Positions 8,756-18,925 of a stretch of 42,519 nucleotides of DNA are shown here, one piece after another. The stretch is taken from NCBI GenBank assembly GCA_000146855.1, contig GL405246.1:1901986-1944504 (forward strand), given 5' to 3'. Position 1 is the first letter of the stretch. The number at the start of each line of letters is the position of its first letter. The stretch comes from [Eubacterium] yurii subsp. margaretiae ATCC 43715. GTDB lineage: Bacteria; Bacillota; Clostridia; Peptostreptococcales; Filifactoraceae. Position numbers and translations under genes: made by a program. Under the pieces are notes generated by a model. The model did not search any database, had not been told where the DNA came from, and was given only the letters and a program-made list of their open reading frames with translations.

Positions 8756-9682
8756 TTATACCATTTCATTACTATGATTTTCAGCCTTTTCGAACTCTAT
8801 GGTAAACACGAGCATATCGTCTAACACCTCAGCTCCTATGCTTCCTCCCATTTTTTCCGTCATACTCTTGGCAATGGAAAGACCAAGCCCTGTAGACTTT
8901 GATGAGCTTGCCCAGTTGACTGAGTAATTTCTCTCAAATATCTTATTTGCTATATTCTTATCCGCATTTTCATATAATGAATTGGCAAATTCTATCTTAT
9001 AGCCATTTTCTTCCTCTTTTAGGCTGATTTTTATCTTATCTATACCGTAAGAAAGAGCGTTTTTGATAAGGTTTGAAAATATCCTTTGAAGTGATGTCCT
9101 GTCAGATATGATGTAGCAAGGTGACTCTATAATATCGACTTCTATAGTAGAGTATCTTTTTTCTATCTCTACATAATACGTCGCTATCTGCTCTCTAAGT
9201 ATCTCTGAAAGCGATATTGTCGTTAATATATATGGATAATCCAAACTGTCAATAGAGCTAACTGTATAAAAATCTTCAATCAAGGACGATAGTGATATCG
9301 CCCTTGACTCTATAATTTTAAGATATTTTTGTCTATTTTCATAAGATACATCATCATCGTCAAGCAATATTTGTACATATCCGCTGATTGATGTAAGAGG
9401 CGTACGAAAATCGTGAGATATGGTTGTTACCATGCTCTTGAAATTTTGCCTTGTCTCTTCGTATTCTTTTTTTTGCTTATGATGTTCTACTATTAATATA
9501 TTAATAGAATCTATCAACTCTTTTCCTAGGAAAAATGAGTCTTTTTTTACAAGCCCTGTGGACTCGAACTTTGAATTTTTTTCTATCTGATAAGCCAATC
9601 TCTTCTGCTCACTCTTGTGCCAAATCACATAGAGAAAAAAAGCTATGATGGAAACAAATATCCCTCCAAAAAAATATATCAT
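8756..9682 (-). CDS. Sensor histidine kinase
   Basis: The 308-residue kinase has one N-terminal membrane segment (about residues 2-21) and no large sensing domain. A dimerisation domain with His90 in SHDFRTPLTS and a HATPase domain follow (N box NLIKNALSYG, G box GLGLSIAKS). It lies last in a run of response regulator, ABC ATPase, ABC permease and kinase. A kinase with almost no extracellular part next to an ABC transporter usually senses through the transporter or the membrane. AGGGTGAGAT precedes the ATG. The likely partner is the regulator at 11540-12223. Confidence 0.92.
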   Translation of the reverse strand: MIYFFGGIFVSIIAFFLYVIWHKSEQKRLAYQIEKNSKFESTGLVKKDSFFLGKELIDSINILIVEHHKQKKEYEETRQNFKSMVTTISHDFRTPLTSISGYVQILLDDDDVSYENRQKYLKIIESRAISLSSLIEDFYTVSSIDSLDYPYILTTISLSEILREQIATYYVEIEKRYSTIEVDIIESPCYIISDRTSLQRIFSNLIKNALSYGIDKIKISLKEEENGYKIEFANSLYENADKNIANKIFERNYSVNWASSSKSTGLGLSIAKSMTEKMGGSIGAEVLDDMLVFTIEFEKAENHSNEMV

Positions 9683-9738
9683 ATCTCACCCTAAAATAAC
9701 TAAATACCTTTGAAATTCATATCAACAGCTAAAAGCTC

Positions 9739-10482
9739 CTACTCTGTTGCAAAATCTCTATTTTTCAAAATTAAAAGTTGTAATATAAAGCTAACAGCTA
9801 CATAACACAAGGCTACTATAAATAACTGAGCAAGCGACCTAACTCCATACATCGCATCCATGTAATAAGTCGTAAGCATATACTTCTTAACATATTTTAA
9901 AGGCTTTACTAGCAATGATAAAAGTTCAACTGTTGAGTCGATAAAGTTACTTGAATACAATGATATGAACAGTATTGTCAATCCAGTTTTCTTTGTCAAT
10001 ACCAATATATTATACGATACCATCGCCATTGCAAAGCTACCTATAAACGCCTTTAATGAAAAAGATACCAAGTTTGCTATACTGACATAAGATGTAAAGC
10101 CCCCTTCAAAACCCTTAGTCTTTATTATCATTATCACAAAAAACACTATGCCTAAGGCTAAGAAACAAAACAAAGTGTAGATAGCAAGCACTATACTTTT
10201 TGCAATCAGATAGTAAATCTTATTTGGCATCTTGGCAAATAGATGATGAATAGAGCCTGATGAAACATCATCACAATACACACGAATTACAGAAATAACT
10301 GAAATACTGATGGATGCTACTGACAATCCTGAAACCAAGATGAGATTAAACTGTGAAGGTCCTATTGAAATTCCAGAGAGCATCATAGCCATAACAAAAA
10401 CAAGCGTTGACACTCCAAGAAAAACCCCTGTGCTTTTACCCTTTGTCAATCTATACATATCTGCCATAACTATATTAAGCAT
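9739..10482 (-). CDS. ABC transporter permease, ABC-2 type
   Basis: The 247-residue hydrophobic protein has about six membrane helices. It begins with a short cytoplasmic segment (MLNIVMADMYRLTKGKSTG) typical of permeases paired with BcrA/NatA-type ATPases. Its gene overlaps the end of the ATPase gene by 8 bases, with AGGAGGT inside that gene, so the two are translationally coupled. The pair probably exports or removes a peptide or lipid-active compound; substrate identity cannot be read from sequence. Confidence 0.82.
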   Translation of the reverse strand: MLNIVMADMYRLTKGKSTGVFLGVSTLVFVMAMMLSGISIGPSQFNLILVSGLSVASISISVISVIRVYCDDVSSGSIHHLFAKMPNKIYYLIAKSIVLAIYTLFCFLALGIVFFVIMIIKTKGFEGGFTSYVSIANLVSFSLKAFIGSFAMAMVSYNILVLTKKTGLTILFISLYSSNFIDSTVELLSLLVKPLKYVKKYMLTTYYMDAMYGVRSLAQLFIVALCYVAVSFILQLLILKNRDFATE

Positions 10483-11392
10483 TTTGGATACCTCCTATCA
10501 TTTTTAAGAAAAATTCTTCCAAAGTTATCGAATACGGTGTGAGCTGATAAAGATGTAGACCATTGGCATAAAGCGCATCAGCCACCAGATGTGGCATATC
10601 TACATAGTCGGATAGGAGTATCTCACTTTTTGCATTAATAGTGTAGTTTTTAATATTAAGTTTTTCTTCCAATATGACTGTAGTCCTTTTAGTGTCATTT
10701 GTCCTAATCAGCAATTGTTGTTGGCATTTTTTCCTAAGTTCTTCTTTTGTAAGTGTTTCAATCAATATTCCCTCATGTAAAAACGAGAATTTATTGGATA
10801 ATACCTCCAACTCACTAAGTATATGCGAACTTATTATAAATGTCGTGTCATAGTTTCTGTTTATGTCCAATATCAGATTTTTCAAATCGAATATCCCTTC
10901 AGGATCAAGACCGTTTAGCGGCTCATCCAAGATTATGATGTCCGGATATCCAAGCAATGCACCTGCAATCTCAAGCCTTTGTTTCATCCCCATGGAAAAA
11001 GTCTTGACATTCTTTTTTATTCCTGACATTTTGAGCAAATCCAGTACTCTTGTCACTTCTTTTTTTGCATCGGTAATACCGAGTACCTTGCAACGATAGA
11101 TGAGATTTTCATATGCATTCATATATGGATACATACTGTGGTCTATGAAAAAGCCAATGTTTTTGCGAGAAAGTGCCAAAGTATAGTCGTTGTGACTACC
11201 TTGCACCGATATCTTACCGTTTGTAGTAGATATCATTCCAACTAAGGCTTTGAGCAGGGTAGATTTACCTGCACCGTTCTTACCTATCAGTCCATAGATG
11301 TCTTTTTTTTCAATCTCAATATTTACATCTTTAAGAGCGAACTGATTTTTATATTTTTTGCTGATATTTTCTATTGATATAATCGAGCTCAT
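10475..11392 (-). CDS. ABC transporter ATP-binding protein, BcrA/NatA type
   Basis: The 305-residue ATPase has Walker A GKNGAGKS at 37-44, the signature FSMGMKQRL, Walker B IIILDEP followed by LNGLDP, and a switch His (SSHILSE). A C-terminal domain of about 90 residues is the usual extra domain of drug- and bacteriocin-resistance ATPases. GGGGGAAG lies ahead of the ATG. It follows the response regulator gene by about 150 bases and overlaps the permease gene. Together with the kinase and regulator it resembles modules that respond to lantibiotics or bacitracin-like peptides; this is a family-level inference. Confidence 0.93.
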   Translation of the reverse strand: MSSIISIENISKKYKNQFALKDVNIEIEKKDIYGLIGKNGAGKSTLLKALVGMISTTNGKISVQGSHNDYTLALSRKNIGFFIDHSMYPYMNAYENLIYRCKVLGITDAKKEVTRVLDLLKMSGIKKNVKTFSMGMKQRLEIAGALLGYPDIIILDEPLNGLDPEGIFDLKNLILDINRNYDTTFIISSHILSELEVLSNKFSFLHEGILIETLTKEELRKKCQQQLLIRTNDTKRTTVILEEKLNIKNYTINAKSEILLSDYVDMPHLVADALYANGLHLYQLTPYSITLEEFFLKMIGGIQNA

Positions 11393-11539
11393 CTTCTTCC
11401 CCCTGTTTTTAAATATTTACTATTTTTATTGCAATCAAAATTATATTTATTTTAAATTCAATATAAAAATAATCAAGTATTTTATAACAGAGATTATAAG
11501 ATGTCGAATTTACAAAAAAATTAAATCAAATATTAAATA

Positions 11540-12223
11540 TTACTTAACTTTTAATCTGAAACCCACGCCCCATACTGTATCAATGATGTCTTTTTGCATG
11601 TATTCCTTGATTTTGGAGCGAAGTCTGGATATATGGGCATTGATGGTATTGTCATCTCCATAGTACATATCTCCCCACACCTTGGTATAGAGTATTTCCT
11701 TTGTGAATACTCTCTTAGGTTCATGTAAAAAAAGAGAAAGCATATCAAATTCCTTCTGTGTGAGTGTAATAGGATTTTCTCCCACAGAGGCTGTCCTTGA
11801 AGATATATTCAAGGTCAAATCTTCAAACTTAAGCACCTCTTCTTGGAAGGTGTGATTGTCCATCTTCTTTCTAAGATGAGATTTGGCTCTTGCCTTGACT
11901 TCACGAACGTCAAATGGCTTTGATATATAATCGTCTGCTCCCATCTCCAAGATATCAACTAAGGTGTTTGTATCGCCCTTTGCCGTAAGGACGATAATAG
12001 GCACTGCAGATACCTGACGTATCTCTCTTATTATATCCTCTCCACTTTTACCAGGTAACATAAGATCAAGCAATATCAAGTCAAATTTATTCACGTCACT
12101 GTTAAAAATCATCATAGCCTCCGTACCTGAGAAGGCACTTGTGACAGAGTTTTCATTTTTCAGCAATTCACAAAGTAGTGAATTTATATTGTTATCATCT
12201 TCAACTATAAGTATTTCAGCCAT
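11540..12223 (-). CDS. OmpR-family response regulator
   Basis: From the ATG at 12223 the product has 227 residues. This start is preferred over one 14 codons upstream because AGGGGGATGT precedes it and MAEILIVEDD is the normal receiver N-terminus. The receiver domain has acidic residues at 8-10, phospho-acceptor Asp53 in LLDLMLPG and the switch Lys in LTAKGD. A winged-helix DNA-binding domain follows (LTQKEFDMLSLF, YTKVWGD, HISRLRSKI). It is the first gene of the kinase/ABC group, so it probably controls that operon and is activated by the kinase at 8756-9682. Confidence 0.94.
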   Translation of the reverse strand: MAEILIVEDDNNINSLLCELLKNENSVTSAFSGTEAMMIFNSDVNKFDLILLDLMLPGKSGEDIIREIRQVSAVPIIVLTAKGDTNTLVDILEMGADDYISKPFDVREVKARAKSHLRKKMDNHTFQEEVLKFEDLTLNISSRTASVGENPITLTQKEFDMLSLFLHEPKRVFTKEILYTKVWGDMYYGDDNTINAHISRLRSKIKEYMQKDIIDTVWGVGFRLKVK

Positions 12224-12416
12224 ACATCCCCCTTTATATTCAGGCTGACATCTATAAGCGGACATTTATGTAATTTGTATTTATTAATTTAAAATTACAA
12301 TATAAATTGTTACTGTCCGTCTTTATATAAATATCAGTATCAAAATATATTACATAAGCTAATTTTAACAAATCTTTAGTTAAAAGTAAATATATAGCTA
12401 CTATTTTAATATCTTA

Positions 12417-12445
12417 TTTACAAATAAAAGTTTTCTTATTATAAT
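12417..12445 (+). promoter_or_regulatory. Sigma-A type promoter of the LysR gene
   Basis: TTTACA at 12417-12422 and TATAAT at 12440-12445 are separated by exactly 17 bases. They stand about 35 bases before the LysR start codon, in the divergent gap with the response regulator. Confidence 0.7.
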
Positions 12446-12480
12446 GCAATAATAATAATTTTTATAAAAAAGGTGATAGT

Positions 12481-13386
12481 ATGACACTGCAACAATTAAA
12501 ATATGTAATTACAATAGCAAAATACAACTCTATGAATCAGGCTGCCAAAGAGCTTTTCGTATCTCAACCAAATATGTCCGAGACTGTGAAAACTCTTGAA
12601 GATGAGTTAGGCATAAAGATATTCAACCGCACTAACAGAGGCATAATAATTACACCCGAGGGAGAAGAGTTTTTATCCTACGCAAGACAGGTAGTGGAGC
12701 AATACTCTCTCTTGGAGCATAGATATATAGATAAGCAGGTAAAAAAGAGATTCAGCGTATCTATGCAACACTATTCATTTGCTGTACAAGCATTTGTTGA
12801 TATAGCGAAAAATTACGACACACAGGAATATGAATTTGCAGTAAGAGAAACCAAGACTTACGAAGTAATTGAAGATGTCAGCATAGGAAGAAGTGAAATA
12901 GGTATAATCTTTATGAACAATTTCAACAAGGATGTATTAAACAAGATACTTTCTGCAAATAAATTGGACTTTACAAAACTTTTCGACTGCAAAATCTACG
13001 CCTATATATGGAATCAAAATCCCCTTGCCAAAAAAAAGAAAATCACCATGGAAGACCTGCAGTCCTATCCTTGTCTGGTATTTGACCAAGGAAAAAACAG
13101 CTCTTTTTATCTGTCTGAAGAAGTACTCAGCACTTATAATTACAGCAGAAAGATAGTCGCAAACGACAGAGCTACTATGCTTAATCTCATGAAGGGTTTA
13201 AACGGATTTACCCTTTGTAGCGGTATAATATGCGAAGAGCTTAATGGAGATGAATATGTAGCTGTGCCTGTGTCAGTCAAGGAAAATATGACCATAGGCT
13301 ATCTGACTAGAAAAGGCTCTATAATGAGTGAACTTGCAAAAAAATATATCAAGGAACTTGCAGAATTTAAGAAATTTGTTATGTAG
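12481..13386 (+). CDS. LysR-family transcriptional regulator
   Basis: The 301-residue protein has the typical LysR winged helix-turn-helix in residues 1-60 (LQQLKYVITIAK, SQPNMSETVKTLEDELG, RTNRGIIITPEG). A periplasmic-binding-like effector domain follows. AAGGTGATAGT lies before the ATG. It is transcribed away from the two-component/ABC operon, and LysR regulators often control a divergent or adjacent gene, but no metabolic target is adjacent except that operon. The effector is unknown. Confidence 0.93.
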   Translation: MTLQQLKYVITIAKYNSMNQAAKELFVSQPNMSETVKTLEDELGIKIFNRTNRGIIITPEGEEFLSYARQVVEQYSLLEHRYIDKQVKKRFSVSMQHYSFAVQAFVDIAKNYDTQEYEFAVRETKTYEVIEDVSIGRSEIGIIFMNNFNKDVLNKILSANKLDFTKLFDCKIYAYIWNQNPLAKKKKITMEDLQSYPCLVFDQGKNSSFYLSEEVLSTYNYSRKIVANDRATMLNLMKGLNGFTLCSGIICEELNGDEYVAVPVSVKENMTIGYLTRKGSIMSELAKKYIKELAEFKKFVM

Positions 13387-13486
13387 TTGCATTATCAATA
13401 ATACCTAAATGTCGGTGTTTATAGAATCAATGAATGAAATTTACAAATTACTATAGTTTCACCATTTATAGCTTAAATACTTCATG

Positions 13487-13516
13487 ATTATCCAAGGATT
13501 AAACAGACAGTAGTTA
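13487..13516 (+). repeat. Diverged copy of a dispersed repeat
   Basis: This segment starts ATTATCCAAGGATTAAAC and continues with AGACAGTAGTTA. It resembles the 42-base repeats at 16386 and 41136 with roughly six or seven differences over 31 bases. Its second half resembles the element at 41611 more closely. Confidence 0.45.
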
Positions 13517-13575
13517 AAATATCTAATGTCTCTTTAAATAAATAAACAAATCGTATAATGAAATATATCGTAATA

Positions 13576-13609
13576 AAAGCTCCGCTTAAAAATCAAGCGG
13601 AGTTTTTAT
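13576..13609. terminator. Bidirectional terminator between lysR and tdk
   Basis: CTCCGCTT (13580-13587) pairs with AAGCGGAG (13595-13602) with a short loop. TTTTTATT follows on the plus strand and CTTTTATT on the minus strand. It can end both convergent genes. Confidence 0.82.
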
Positions 13610-14208
13610 TAATTATCTTCCAACACCTTGTTGTAGCATTTGCCACAGACCTGCATATATTTAGTCTCGCCTGTTTCCACTACACTTCCACTTTCTGCTG
13701 ATGTTACCAACTTGTCATTGATATACAAAAGGTGGAATACAGCCTTTTTCTCACCGCAAATCTCACATATAGTCTTTACTTCCTCAAGGTTGCTCGCATG
13801 AGCCATTATATAGGATGATCCTTCGAAAGGATTGCCGAGAAAATCAATCTTAAGTCCATAACACATAACTAGCTTATCGTATTTATAAGCAAGTGCAGAA
13901 AACTGCTTTGCCTGTTCCTTAGTCAAAAACTGAACCTCATCCACTAAGATTACATCAATCTTCCTATTTTCTCTTTTTTCCTTTTCCATCACAAGACTTA
14001 TTACATCAGTATCCTTCTCCATTAGAGTAGCCTCCACAGAAAATACGTCAGATAATCTCGTCTTGATGACTCCTACATCTCTGGTATCAAATGCCGGCTT
14101 TAATATCAATACATTCTTACCGTTTTGTGTATAATTATAATTAACTCCCAGCAAATTCAACGACTTACCTGAGTTCATAGTCCCATATCTGAAAATCAGT
14201 TTTCCCAT
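13609..14208 (-). CDS. tdk: Thymidine kinase, type II
   Basis: From the ATG at 14208 the product has 199 residues. TTAGGAGATATA stands just before this codon, and MGKLIFRYG is the normal TK N-terminus, so the 29-codon upstream extension is unlikely. The P-loop GTMNSGKS is at 9-16 and the Walker B-like VDEVQFL is present. The C-terminal lasso and zinc site carry CEICGEKK and CGKCY. The enzyme phosphorylates thymidine with ATP to dTMP in the salvage pathway. It is monocistronic, with a shared terminator downstream. Confidence 0.95.
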   Translation of the reverse strand: MGKLIFRYGTMNSGKSLNLLGVNYNYTQNGKNVLILKPAFDTRDVGVIKTRLSDVFSVEATLMEKDTDVISLVMEKEKRENRKIDVILVDEVQFLTKEQAKQFSALAYKYDKLVMCYGLKIDFLGNPFEGSSYIMAHASNLEEVKTICEICGEKKAVFHLLYINDKLVTSAESGSVVETGETKYMQVCGKCYNKVLEDN

Positions 14209-14704
14209 TATATCTCCTAAATATTTTTTTGATTTATTAAGCTTACAATTTATACCATGATTTAATATAATTGTAGACATTTTTATATTTTTCAAAAATC
14301 AATCTTATTATTAGCTATTAATTGTTTTTACAATAAGTTTCAAAATAGTCCTATAAAATTTCCTTATAATTTTAACACGACATAGAAAAAAAATAAATAC
14401 AATGTTTTAGAAATAGTGTTTTGTTAATCTAACTTCAATATTTTGAAAAGCTTAATTTAAAAAGATAATTGACTTTATCGTATTTGAAATTATTTCAAGT
14501 CAATGATATAATGAAATTTTAGATGAATAATCTTAGAGATAAACGAATATGATTCAATAAGAGAAGACAAAATTCAGTCATAGCAATAAATAGATAAATT
14601 TTTTAAAATGATTGAGTAAAAATATACTCACAATGTAAAAAAAGTGGTATAATATACTTTATTTTTACAAACTTCAGTATCATTTGGCGTTGCAGGAGGA
14701 AAAT
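14209..14704. other. Divergent intergenic region tdk / DUF1846 gene
   Basis: About 500 AT-rich bases without a gene. A TATAAT (14648-14653) lies about 50 bases before the DUF1846 start. The palindrome TGAGTA...TACTCA (14613-14630) overlaps the position where a -35 box would be, so it could be an operator. This is a low-confidence reading. Confidence 0.4.
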
Positions 14705-16213
14705 ATGATTTTGGGATTTGACGAGGCAAAATATCTCGATGAACAGTCAAAGCACATTCTCGAGAGAGTGGAACAATTTAATAAACTATATCTTGAACTT
14801 GGCGGAAAACTGCTGCACGATACTCACGCCGCAAGAGTATTGCCCGGATATAACGAAAATACCAAAATAAAACTCTTGCAAAAACTAAAAGATGATTTGG
14901 AAGTCATTATCTGTGTATACAGCGGACATATAGAAAACAACAAGTTGATAGGAGATTCAGGCATAAACTATGAGATGGCGACATTCAGATTGATAGACGA
15001 CCTTCGCAAATACAATTTGCACGTCAATTCTGTTGTTATTACAAGGTATGCTGAAAAGCCACTTACAGACATATTTATAAGAAAGTTAAAGAGAAGAAAT
15101 ATAAAAACTTACAAACACAGGGCAATCAAAGGCTATCCTACGGAAGTGGATATAGTGGTAAGTGAAGACGGCTACGGCAAAAATCCGTACATACCTACCA
15201 CGAAAAAAATAGTTGCTGTGACAGCACCGGGACCAGGTAGCGGGAAACTCGGCACCTGTCTTTCTGAGCTTTATCATGAATTTGCACAAGGCAATAATGC
15301 AAGCTATGCAAAATTTGAAACCTTCCCTGTATGGAATATGCCACTCAAACATCCGGTAAATGTCGCTTACGAGTCAGCAACAGCTGATTTAAAGGATATC
15401 AACCTTATAGACTCTTTCCACATGGACGCTTACAACGAAATAGCAGTAAACTACAACAGAGATATAGAGAGCTTCCCATTGCTCAAAAAAATACTTGAAA
15501 AGATAACAGGCAAGGAATCTATATACAAATCTCCTACAGATATGGGAGTAAATAAGGTAGCATACGGAATAATAGACGATAACGTCATCAAAGAAGCCGC
15601 AAAACAGGAAGTAATCCGAAGATACCTAATCGCAAAGTCAGACTATATAAAGGGCAACTGCGATATGGACGTTATAGAGCGTCTTAAGATACTTATGGAG
15701 TCACTTGAGATAAAGGAAGAAGATAAGAAGACGATAGTACCTGCTAGACAAAAGGCTGAAAAATTAAAACCCACAATGAAAGTCGATGAAGTTGCAAGTG
15801 TCATAGCAATAGAACTTGACGATGGAAAGATAATTACCGGAAAGACTACGGATCTTATGGAGTCGTCGGCCACAGTAATGCTAAATGCACTTAAGTATTT
15901 GGCAAATATAGACGATGATATGCTTCTGCTTGCACCACTGATATTACAGCCTATTACCGAACTCAAATCAAAGGTAAACGGAGAAAAAGACTCTCTACTC
16001 AACTTGGAGGAAGTCTTAATTGCCTTGAGTATCTGCGCTGTAACAAATACCATGGCTGAAAAAGCGCTGTCAAAGATAGACCTTCTCAGAAACTGCAAGG
16101 CACACTCAACTACTATAATAAGTCTGACAGACGAGCAGATGTTTGCCAAACTCGGTATACAGATAACAAGCGATCCTGTATTTGCAAATACTAATTTGTA
16201 CTATAATATGTAA
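14705..16213 (+). CDS. DUF1846 (UPF0371) family protein
   Basis: From the ATG at 14705 the product has 502 residues, close to the family's usual length of about 500. CAGGAGGAAAAT stands right before this ATG; a TTG seven codons upstream would also be in frame but overlaps that ribosome site. It is recognised as the DUF1846/UPF0371 family by its N-terminus ([12 protein letters not shown]) and motifs such as [20 protein letters not shown] and [16 protein letters not shown]. The GPGSGK stretch looks like a nucleotide- or phosphate-binding loop. Structures of family members are known but the biochemical role is not settled. The protein is cytoplasmic, with no signal or membrane segment. It stands alone, upstream of leuS. 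Confidence 0.88.
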   Translation: MILGFDEAKYLDEQSKHILERVEQFNKLYLELGGKLLHDTHAARVLPGYNENTKIKLLQKLKDDLEVIICVYSGHIENNKLIGDSGINYEMATFRLIDDLRKYNLHVNSVVITRYAEKPLTDIFIRKLKRRNIKTYKHRAIKGYPTEVDIVVSEDGYGKNPYIPTTKKIVAVTAPGPGSGKLGTCLSELYHEFAQGNNASYAKFETFPVWNMPLKHPVNVAYESATADLKDINLIDSFHMDAYNEIAVNYNRDIESFPLLKKILEKITGKESIYKSPTDMGVNKVAYGIIDDNVIKEAAKQEVIRRYLIAKSDYIKGNCDMDVIERLKILMESLEIKEEDKKTIVPARQKAEKLKPTMKVDEVASVIAIELDDGKIITGKTTDLMESSATVMLNALKYLANIDDDMLLLAPLILQPITELKSKVNGEKDSLLNLEEVLIALSICAVTNTMAEKALSKIDLLRNCKAHSTTIISLTDEQMFAKLGIQITSDPVFANTNLYYNM

Positions 16214-16385
16214 ATTTAATCATTACAAATACTTTATAAGTAAAAAACCCATTCACAATAATTGACTTAAATTGAAAGCATATAAAGAAAATATATTTTT
16301 ATACTAAAATCTAATCAAATAGCGGATAAAAATATTTTCAGTTTATTTATAAATGGAGAATAAATAATTTCCTTTTTTAAATACG

Positions 16386-16427
16386 ATTGACGAATATTAT
16401 CCATAGATTAAAAAGATAATAGTATTA
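16386..16427 (+). repeat. 42-base dispersed repeat, copy in front of leuS
   Basis: This 42-base segment (starting ATTGACGAATATTATCC and ending AGATAATAGTATTA) matches positions 41136-41177 with three differences. It contains the inverted pair TATTATC / GATAATA flanking a short spacer. It ends 23 bases before the leuS start codon, so it lies in the leuS leader or promoter region. Confidence 0.75.
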
Positions 16428-16450
16428 GCAACTTAAATATGGAGGATATA

Positions 16451-18862
16451 ATGGAAAAGTATAATTTTAAAAAAATAGAAAAGAAATGGCAGGATATATG
16501 GGATGAAGAAGGCTGTTTTTACGCTGAAGATGACAGCGACAAGCAAAAATTCTACCCTTTGGTAGAGTTCCCCTATCCCTCAGGTCAAGGTCTACATGTA
16601 GGTCATCCACGTTCTTACACAGCTCTTGACATCATAGCAAGGAAGAAGAGATTGGAAGGCTACAACGTACTATATCCTATCGGTTGGGATGCTTTTGGAC
16701 TACCTACTGAAAACTATGCTATAAAACATAAGATTCATCCTAAAAAAGTAACTCAAGACAATATAGCCAACTTTAAAAGACAGTTGAAATCACTCGGACT
16801 TTCTTTTGACTGGTCAAGAGAGATAAATACAACAGATCCTTCATATTACAAATGGACTCAATGGATTTTTCTAAAACTTTTTGAACATGGACTTGCCTAC
16901 AAGAAAAAAATGCCGATAAACTGGTGTCCATCATGCAAGGTTGGTCTTGCAAACGAAGAAGTTATAAACGGACAGTGTGAAAGATGTCACAGCCAGGTAG
17001 TAAGGAAAGAAAAAAGCCAATGGATGCTTAAAATCACAGACTACGCTGAAAAATTACTCGACGATTTGGACTTGGTAGACTTCATCGAAAGAGTAAAAAC
17101 TCAACAGTCAAATTGGATAGGTCGTTCTTACGGTATGGAAGTCGACTTCAAATTTGCAGACAGAACTCTTACAGTCTTTACTACAAGATGCGATACGATA
17201 TTTGGTGCCACTTACATGGTACTTTCTCCTGAACATCCTATGCTTGAAGAGCTAAAGGATAAAATCAAAAACTATGATGAAATAATAGCATATAGAGAAG
17301 AATCAGCAAAAAAATCAGACTTTGAAAGAACAGAGTTGGCAAAGGATAAGACAGGAGTAAAAATTGACGGTCTTACAGCCATAAATCCACTTACAAATCA
17401 GGAAATACCTGTATTTATTTCAGACTATGTGCTTATGAGTTACGGTACAGGTGCAGTAATGGGCGTGCCGGCACACGACGAGAGAGACCATGAGTTTGCA
17501 AAGAAATTCAACCTACCTATAGTGGAAGTAATCTCAGGCGGACAAGACGTACAGGAAAAGGCACATATTGACAAGAGTGACAGTTCCAAACTTGTAAACT
17601 CAGGAGAATACAGCGGACTTACTGTAAAAGAAGGTATTGAAAAAATTGGTGACTTTATAGAAAAAAACGGCTTAGGACATAAAAAAGTGAACTTCAAACT
17701 GAGAGACTGGGTATTTTCAAGACAAAGATACTGGGGAGAGCCTATTCCTATAGTACACTGCGAGCATTGCGGATATGTACCCCTACCGGAAAGTGAACTT
17801 CCACTAACACTACCGGAAGTAGATAGTTACGAGCCTACAGACAATGGAGAGTCTCCACTTTCAAAACTTACTTCTTGGATAAATACTGTTTGTCCTAAAT
17901 GTGGTGCTCCTGCAACAAGAGAAACAGATACAATGCCACAATGGGCAGGTTCATCTTGGTATTTCTTAAGATATATCGATCCACACAATGACAAGGAATT
18001 TGCATCAAAGAAGGCTCAAGAATACTGGATGAATGTAGACTGGTACAACGGCGGAATGGAACATACGACACTTCACTTGCTATACTCAAGATTTTGGCAT
18101 AAATTCCTATATGATATAGGCGAAGTAACTACTAAAGAGCCTTATGCAAGGAGAACTTCACACGGAATGATACTTGGTGAAAACGGACAGAAAATGTCAA
18201 AATCACTTGGAAATGTTGTAAATCCTGATGAGATAGTAGACACTTACGGAGCAGATACATTCAGAACTTACGAGATGTTCATAGGTGACTTTGAAAAGAA
18301 GGCTCCTTGGTCATCACAAAGCATCAAGGGAAGTTTCAGATTTGTCGAAAGATTGTGGAATATGCAGGAGTTGGTAACTGATGAGTCTTCAAGCGAAAAG
18401 ATAAGAAAGTCTTTGAACAAGACAATCAAAAAAGTGAGCGAGGACTACGAAAATCTCAAGGCAAATACTGCAATAGCTGCAATGATGGCGTTTTTAAATG
18501 AAGTTTATGACGAAAAGAGAATAAGTAAACAAGACTATCTTACACTTTTGATACTTGCAAATCCTGTAGCTCCACACGTTACTGAAGAAGCTTGGCAAAT
18601 AGTAAATGCAGATAATACAATGCTACACAACGCTAAGTGGCCTGTATATGACGAAAAGATGCTTCTTGATGATGAGATAGAAATACCTGTACAAATAAAC
18701 GGTAAGGTAAAGGTAAGCATCAGCGTAGGAGCAGATGAAAATCAACAAAGCGTCTTAGCAAAGGCAAAGGAAAATGAAGTAATCAAACCACTTTTAGAAG
18801 GCAAGAATATAGTAAAAGAAATCTACGTCCCTAAGAAGATTTTAAATATAGTGGTAAAATAG
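16451..18862 (+). CDS. leuS: Leucyl-tRNA synthetase
   Basis: From the ATG at 16451 the product has 803 residues, normal for bacterial LeuRS. An ATG four codons upstream overlaps the GGAGG ribosome site and is not likely used. The class I signature appears as HVGH in [12 protein letters not shown], and the KMSKS loop as [10 protein letters not shown]. The CP1 editing domain is present ([21 protein letters not shown]). Cysteine pairs CPSCK and CERCH, and CEHCG and CPKCG, are likely zinc sites. The enzyme charges tRNA-Leu. No T-box leader is visible upstream; instead a 42-base dispersed repeat ends just before the ribosome site. Confidence 0.97.
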   Translation: MEKYNFKKIEKKWQDIWDEEGCFYAEDDSDKQKFYPLVEFPYPSGQGLHVGHPRSYTALDIIARKKRLEGYNVLYPIGWDAFGLPTENYAIKHKIHPKKVTQDNIANFKRQLKSLGLSFDWSREINTTDPSYYKWTQWIFLKLFEHGLAYKKKMPINWCPSCKVGLANEEVINGQCERCHSQVVRKEKSQWMLKITDYAEKLLDDLDLVDFIERVKTQQSNWIGRSYGMEVDFKFADRTLTVFTTRCDTIFGATYMVLSPEHPMLEELKDKIKNYDEIIAYREESAKKSDFERTELAKDKTGVKIDGLTAINPLTNQEIPVFISDYVLMSYGTGAVMGVPAHDERDHEFAKKFNLPIVEVISGGQDVQEKAHIDKSDSSKLVNSGEYSGLTVKEGIEKIGDFIEKNGLGHKKVNFKLRDWVFSRQRYWGEPIPIVHCEHCGYVPLPESELPLTLPEVDSYEPTDNGESPLSKLTSWINTVCPKCGAPATRETDTMPQWAGSSWYFLRYIDPHNDKEFASKKAQEYWMNVDWYNGGMEHTTLHLLYSRFWHKFLYDIGEVTTKEPYARRTSHGMILGENGQKMSKSLGNVVNPDEIVDTYGADTFRTYEMFIGDFEKKAPWSSQSIKGSFRFVERLWNMQELVTDESSSEKIRKSLNKTIKKVSEDYENLKANTAIAAMMAFLNEVYDEKRISKQDYLTLLILANPVAPHVTEEAWQIVNADNTMLHNAKWPVYDEKMLLDDEIEIPVQINGKVKVSISVGADENQQSVLAKAKENEVIKPLLEGKNIVKEIYVPKKILNIVVK

Positions 18863-18887
18863 TGTATATAAGATAAGATAAAATATG

Positions 18888-18925
18888 ATAAGATAAGGCA
18901 GATATAATTATCTGCCTTATCTTAT
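18888..18925 (+). terminator. Very strong hairpin after leuS
   Basis: A perfect 17-base inverted repeat (18888-18904 with 18909-18925) with a 4-base loop lies 25 bases after the leuS stop. No T-tract follows on the plus strand, so it is an atypical terminator or an mRNA 3'-end protection structure. Confidence 0.65.

Noticed and set aside
12224..12265. Fourteen-codon N-terminal extension of the response regulator
   Set aside because: The downstream ATG has a strong ribosome site and gives the normal receiver-domain start.
16214..16450. T-box leader for leuS
   Set aside because: No conserved T-box sequence or terminator/antiterminator pair is present.
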